Assembly: GCA_003231075.1 (NCBI GenBank) | Contig: QIIF01000070.1 | Location: 1 to 16,192, forward strand | DNA length: 16,192 nt | Reading direction: 5' to 3' | Source: Candidatus Falkowiibacteriota bacterium | GTDB lineage: Bacteria > Patescibacteriota > Patescibacteriia > Patescibacteriales > SZUA-104 | Shown: piece by piece, positions 13,217 to 16,192 of the stretch | Layout of the letters: every line of letters starts with the position of its first letter | Numbering within the stretch: the stretch's first letter is position 1 | Made by a program: the position numbers and the translations under genes | The notes under the pieces: generated by a model | Seen by the model: the letters and a program-made list of their open reading frames with translations, nothing else | Told to the model about the DNA's origin: nothing | The model's database searches: none

Positions 13217-14563
13217 ATGAATATTAGCGATATTAAAAAATTAAATATTCCCAAATCTCCGGGTGTTTATCAATTCTTGGATAAAAACAATAAGATTATT
13301 TATGTCGGCAAGGCGGCGGATTTGAGGGCGCGCGTGTTGTCATATTGGAGAAAAAGCGCCGGCCATTCTCCGGCTAAGTATTCAATGATGAAGCGGATTA
13401 ATAAGGCTGAGTGGATTGAAACAGGCAGTGAGATTGAGGCATTGCTTTTGGAGGCGAATTTAATAAAGAAAATTCAGCCGCAATATAATATCGCGATGCG
13501 CGACGATAAAAGATATGTGTATATTAAGATAACCGTTGAAAATGAAATCCCCGGAGTTTTTATTACGCGCAAGATAGATAAGAGCGGAAAATATTTCGGG
13601 CCGTTTACGGGCGTAGAAGCGGTAAAGCAGACCCTGAAAGCCGTAAGAAAGATTTGGCCGTATTGCGCCGCGCGCAAACGGCAAAAAAAGCCGTGCTTTT
13701 ATTATCAGATTAACCGATGCGCGGGAATTTGCGGTGGCATTGTCGGTAGGAAGGAATATATGGATAAAGTGATAAAGCCGATTATTTTGTTTTTGGAAGG
13801 GAAGAAGGGAAAAGTAATTAAGAATTATGAATTAAGAATTAAGAATTACGAGAAAAAGTTAAAAAGCTGTAAAGTTAAAAGTGAAAAGTTTTATAAAATT
13901 CAAGAAGAAATTAGTTTGTTGAAATTTCAGTTGTTGAATATCAGAAAAGTTTTGGAGCATACTAAAATTTTAAGCGTGTCCGATAAATACGCGAATGATG
14001 TTATTGAGTTGGCGAAAGTTTTGGGGCTGCCAAAAATTCCCGAGCGGATTGAGGGTTATGATATTTCAAATCTTTTCGGCAGGGAAGCAACGGGTTCAAT
14101 GGCTGTATTTAGAGGGGGCGAGCCGAATAAAAGTGAGTATAGGAAATTTAAAATTAAAACAGGCCAAGACCAAGCTAATGATGTTGGGATGTTAAAGGAA
14201 ATTTTGGAGAGAAGATTTAAACATTTAAAAGAGACTAAGTCTCCAATTGGAGACTTAGTCTCTCGTGGTTGGCAATCTTCGGATTTGATAATTGTTGACG
14301 GCGGCAAGGCCCAGTTGAATACGGCGGTAAGAGTATTAAAAAAGTTTAAGTTTGATATTCCGGTTATAGCGATTTCAAAGGGGTTGGGGCTGCGCGGCGC
14401 TTTAGCGCCGGATAAATTATTTTTTCCCGGAGAAAAAAAGCCGCTGGAATTGCCTCTCGCTTCGCCGGCTTTGCATTTAATTAAACGCGTGCGCGACGAA
14501 GCGCATCGGTTCGCGATTAGCTATCATAGGAAACTGAAGAGAAAGAGTGTATTTAATTTATAA
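13217..14563 (+). CDS. uvrC: UvrC excinuclease subunit, lacking the C-terminal HhH domain
   Basis: The dual-incision nuclease of nucleotide excision repair, acting with UvrA and UvrB. It is 448 residues, against about 600 in typical UvrC. The N-terminal GIY-YIG domain (SPGVYQFLDKNNKIIYVGKA) makes the 3' cut. Cysteines C150, C160, C168 and C172 match the conserved iron-sulfur site (KPCFYYQINRCAGIC). The UVR region (KIQEEISLLKFQLLNI) contacts UvrB. The RNase H-like domain that makes the 5' cut has D282 (GYDISNLFG), D361 (IIVDGGKAQL) and H430 (DEAHRFAI). The protein ends soon after (RKLKRKSVFNL), so the tandem helix-hairpin-helix domain is missing; a repeat begins right at the stop. Two repeat-like stretches are translated inside (near residues 200-225 and 339-349). 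No Shine-Dalgarno is present. Confidence 0.95.
   Translation: MNISDIKKLNIPKSPGVYQFLDKNNKIIYVGKAADLRARVLSYWRKSAGHSPAKYSMMKRINKAEWIETGSEIEALLLEANLIKKIQPQYNIAMRDDKRYVYIKITVENEIPGVFITRKIDKSGKYFGPFTGVEAVKQTLKAVRKIWPYCAARKRQKKPCFYYQINRCAGICGGIVGRKEYMDKVIKPIILFLEGKKGKVIKNYELRIKNYEKKLKSCKVKSEKFYKIQEEISLLKFQLLNIRKVLEHTKILSVSDKYANDVIELAKVLGLPKIPERIEGYDISNLFGREATGSMAVFRGGEPNKSEYRKFKIKTGQDQANDVGMLKEILERRFKHLKETKSPIGDLVSRGWQSSDLIIVDGGKAQLNTAVRVLKKFKFDIPVIAISKGLGLRGALAPDKLFFPGEKKPLELPLASPALHLIKRVRDEAHRFAISYHRKLKRKSVFNL
13814..13890. repeat. Low-complexity AATTAAGAATTA repeat translated within uvrC
   Basis: AATTATGAATTAAGAATTAA-type units are tandemly arranged and read in frame as NYELRIKNYEKKLK, followed by GTTAAAAG-type units. 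A related AATTTAGAATTTAGAAT run lies at 15119-15150 upstream of ispG, and a shorter relative encodes ENEELRIKDLKD in prfB. It falls between the Fe-S region and the UVR region of UvrC, a flexible linker in the family. Confidence 0.6.
14230..14263. repeat. Perfect 34-bp palindrome translated within uvrC
   Basis: AGAGACTAAGTCTCC and its exact complement flank AATT, giving a perfect palindrome. It is read in frame as ETKSPIGDLVS (residues 339-349) in the RNase H-like domain, just before IIVDGGKAQL, where the family has a loop of variable length. Confidence 0.9.
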
Positions 14564-14665
14564 ATCCCTTTTAGCAAGGGGGCTGGGGCGATTTTAAAAC
14601 CGTGAATAGCGAAACAAAACAAATCACCCCAACCCCTCTTTGCTTTAAAGAGGGGAATCAATTTT
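14563..14665. repeat. Two oppositely oriented copies of a CCCCTT/AAGGGGG hairpin repeat
   Basis: Copy 1 (about 14563-14599) contains CAAGGGGGCTGGGGCGATTT. Copy 2 (about 14621-14665) is the same unit in reverse orientation, with AAATCACCCCAACCCCTC and its own CTTTAAAG hairpin. The uvrC stop codon abuts copy 1. A third copy lies at 15152-15188. The gap holds no gene. Confidence 0.75.
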
Positions 14666-14669
14666 AGTA

Positions 14670-14697
14670 TTGACATTTTCAGCGTTTGTATTAATAT
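14670..14697 (+). promoter_or_regulatory. Promoter of the YerC-type regulator gene
   Basis: A perfect TTGACA (14670-14675), a 16-nt spacer and TAATAT (14692-14697, four of six). The start codon at 14735 would be about 30 nt from the transcription start. It begins directly after repeat copy 2. Confidence 0.5.
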
Positions 14698-14734
14698 TAT
14701 TAGCAGATGATAAAATTCATAGTCGCGTATTATT

Positions 14735-15049
14735 ATGAGTGATTTTAAATTTGATAAAAAAACAGATGATTTATTTAGGGCGATTTTAAGTTTGGAATCT
14801 GTTGAAGAAGCGGAGGATTTTTTCCGCGATCTTTGCGCTATTGACGAAATTCAAGCGATGTCAATGAGGTGGCAGATCGCCAAATTGGTTTATAGCGGCA
14901 TGCCTTATAAAAAAATCGCCAAGAAACTGGGAGTAAGCGAAGCAAAGGTAAGCCGGGTGGCGGTTTGGGTGTTCCATGGAGAGGGAGGGTATAGGTCGGT
15001 TTTGGATAAAATGCCGAAAGACAGATTATTCAAGATTTTTAAAAAATAA
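14735..15049 (+). CDS. YerC/YecD-type TrpR-fold DNA-binding protein
   Basis: A 104-residue all-helical protein of the TrpR-related YerC/YecD family. The segment FRDLCAIDEIQAMSMRWQIA matches the family's conserved entry helix, followed by the helix-turn-helix region (PYKKIAKKLGVSEAKVSRV, about residues 62-80) and VWVFHGEGGYRSVLDKM near the end. The family binds DNA; in other bacteria it has been studied as a transcription regulator, but its ligand and targets are not generally known. Here it is a single-gene unit with its own TTGACA promoter and a strong terminator. No Shine-Dalgarno is visible. A role in tryptophan control is not implied by the fold alone. Confidence 0.88.
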   Translation: MSDFKFDKKTDDLFRAILSLESVEEAEDFFRDLCAIDEIQAMSMRWQIAKLVYSGMPYKKIAKKLGVSEAKVSRVAVWVFHGEGGYRSVLDKMPKDRLFKIFKK

Positions 15050-15073
15050 AACAGGCAACATAATGAGAAGTTT

Positions 15074-15096
15074 AAGAGGTTTTGCCTCTTTTTTTT
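15074..15096 (+). terminator. Intrinsic terminator after the YerC-type gene
   Basis: AAGAGG (15074-15079) and CCTCTT (15085-15090) flank a 5-nt loop and are followed by a long T-run. Confidence 0.88.
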
Positions 15097-15109
15097 ATTT
15101 GTGGTATAT

Positions 15110-15188
15110 ATAAAATATAGAATTTAGAATTTAGAATATTGAATTAAGAATAATCCCCCAACCCCCTTTATTAAGGGGGCGATAAATT
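15110..15188. repeat. Low-complexity run and hairpin repeat copy 3 before ispG
   Basis: Tandem ATTTAGAAT units (15119-15150) are followed by a third copy of the hairpin repeat (15152-15188): AACCCCCTTTATTAAGGGGG. The 3' arm AAGGGGG lies 9 nt before the ispG ATG and can serve as its Shine-Dalgarno sequence. Confidence 0.75.
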
Positions 15189-16192
15189 ATGAATGATTAT
15201 AAAGCGTTAAAAGAGAGGAGAAAGGCCCGGGAGGTGATGGTTGGGAATGTTGGTATTGGCGGGGATAATCCGGTTAGAACCCAAACTATGGCTAATACCG
15301 ATACATTGGATATTAATGCTACCGTAAATCAAATTATTGAATGCGTTGAAGCGGGCGCGGAATTGGTCAGGGTGACGGCGCAGACCAAAAAGCACGCGCG
15401 GGCGATTGGGGAGATTAAAGAGGAGTTAAAAAAACAAGGATATGATACGCCTGTCATCGCCGATATTCATTTTTTGCCCGAGGCCGCTTTTGAGGCGCTG
15501 AAATACGCGGATAAGGTCCGGCTTAATCCCGGGAATTTATTTGATTCTCCCGGAAGTAGAGACGCAAAATCTGGCAGAGACGCAAAATCTTGCGTCTCTA
15601 CGGGAGAGTATCAAAAAGAATTAAAAAGAGTTGAAGAGAGTTTAATGCCGTTTATTCAAGAATTAAAAAAATTTAAAAAACCGATTAGAATCGGCGCTAA
15701 TCACGGTTCTTTATCCGGCAGGATTTTATCCAGATACGGCGATACGCCCGAGGGGATGGTTGAGTCCGCTATGGAGTATCTAAGGATTTTTAAAAAGAAT
15801 GATTTTAATGATATTGTCGTGGCTATGAAGGCGTCAAATCCACTGGTTATGATTGAGGCAAACCGCTTATTGGTTGATAAAATGAAAAAAGAAAATATGG
15901 ATTATCCTATTCATTTGGGCGTCACCGAGGCCGGCAGTGGCGAAGACGGGCGGGCAAAATCAATAATCGGAATCGGGACATTATTGCTTGAGGGTGTTGG
16001 AGATACTATCCGGGTGTCATTAACTGAAAGCCCGGAAAAAGAAATTCCTGTTTGTTACAGTATTTTGCAGGCGGCGCGCCGGCGCATTACAAAAACAGAA
16101 TTTATATCATGCCCGTCTTGCGGGAGGACTTTATTTGATATTGAAAAAGTTACCGAGAAAATAAAAAATGAATTAGGGCATTTGAAAGGCGC
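15189..16192 (+). CDS. ispG: 4-hydroxy-3-methylbut-2-enyl diphosphate synthase, 3' end outside the window
   Basis: The penultimate MEP-pathway enzyme, a [4Fe-4S] protein that reduces methylerythritol cyclodiphosphate to HMBPP. The reading frame is open from ATG 15189 to the window edge (334 codons). The start has AAGGGGG 9 nt upstream, within a repeat. The TIM barrel shows NPVRTQTMANTDT, LVRVTAQT, VIADIHFLPEAA and VRLNPGN. Later blocks (IGANHGSLSGR, SRYGDTPEGMVESAMEYL, HLGVTEAGSGEDGR, GVGDTIRVSLTE) resemble the plant/Chlamydia-like branch of IspG, but the large inserted domain of that branch is absent because the Fe-S domain begins at once. The first two cluster cysteines are C308 and C311 (CPSCGRT); the third lies beyond the window. 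A palindromic repeat is translated after NPGNLFD. Electrons would come from a ferredoxin or flavodoxin. Confidence 0.94.
   Translation, partial: MNDYKALKERRKAREVMVGNVGIGGDNPVRTQTMANTDTLDINATVNQIIECVEAGAELVRVTAQTKKHARAIGEIKEELKKQGYDTPVIADIHFLPEAAFEALKYADKVRLNPGNLFDSPGSRDAKSGRDAKSCVSTGEYQKELKRVEESLMPFIQELKKFKKPIRIGANHGSLSGRILSRYGDTPEGMVESAMEYLRIFKKNDFNDIVVAMKASNPLVMIEANRLLVDKMKKENMDYPIHLGVTEAGSGEDGRAKSIIGIGTLLLEGVGDTIRVSLTESPEKEIPVCYSILQAARRRITKTEFISCPSCGRTLFDIEKVTEKIKNELGHLKG
15556..15601. repeat. Palindromic repeat with internal duplication translated within ispG
   Basis: GTAGAGACGCAA (15556-15567) and TTGCGTCTCTAC (15590-15601) are the same 12-bp arms seen in comEC copy 1. The left arm plus AATCT is duplicated at an 18-nt period (15558-15572 and 15576-15590), giving the six-residue repeat RDAKSG/RDAKSC. 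It is read in a different frame from the comEC copies. Confidence 0.9.

Noticed and set aside
13460..14307. Minus-strand and alternative-frame ORFs over uvrC
   Set aside because: They overlap catalytic UvrC segments; the 14056-14307 frame is open partly because the palindrome reads the same on both strands.
14735..15049. Calling the TrpR-fold protein the tryptophan repressor and linking it to the T-box
   Set aside because: YerC/YecD proteins share the fold but not established tryptophan binding, and the T-box tRNA is not determined.

Overview
The window looks like a chromosomal piece of a reduced-genome bacterium, most likely a member of the Patescibacteria (Candidate Phyla Radiation, Parcubacteria-like). 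This is an inference. It rests on the AT-rich sequence, short or domain-trimmed versions of standard proteins (ComEC without its hydrolase domain, UvrC without its C-terminal helix-hairpin-helix domain), many starts without a Shine-Dalgarno sequence, a lone pilus ATPase, and many small palindromic repeats of a kind I associate with these genomes. No rRNA, tRNA, CRISPR array, transposase or phage gene was seen.

Left part (1-7250, all + strand): a polytopic membrane protein, a PilB/GspE-type ATPase, a small single-pass membrane protein, release factor 2 (prfB), a ComEC-type DNA-uptake channel and a trans-polyprenyl diphosphate synthase. A perfect 14-bp hairpin at 7223-7254 closes this side.

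Middle part (7249-9760, all - strand): this is the most unusual piece. A sigma70-like promoter near 9731-9758 drives a leader with a canonical T-box sequence, a stem III and a very long intrinsic terminator. Directly downstream lie a 46-residue two-knuckle zinc-ribbon protein and, translationally coupled to it, a radical SAM/SPASM enzyme. Uncharged tRNA is therefore predicted to switch on a microprotein plus radical-SAM pair rather than a synthetase, biosynthetic or transporter gene. A DUF169 protein follows with its own promoter.

Right part (9864-16192, + strand): an acyltransferase-methyltransferase fusion overlaps a 7TM histidine kinase by 4 nt. Then come a small [4Fe-4S] ferredoxin, a short uvrC, a TrpR/YerC-type DNA-binding protein and ispG, which runs off the window. 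IspG and the polyprenyl synthase both belong to isoprenoid metabolism, and the ferredoxin could supply electrons to IspG or the radical SAM enzyme.

A second theme is repeats that have become part of genes. Palindromes are read in frame inside comEC (two), uvrC (one) and ispG (one, internally duplicated). One of these families is read in two different frames in two genes. Other repeats supply the prfB stop codon, the possible comEC start codons and the ispG ribosome-binding site.
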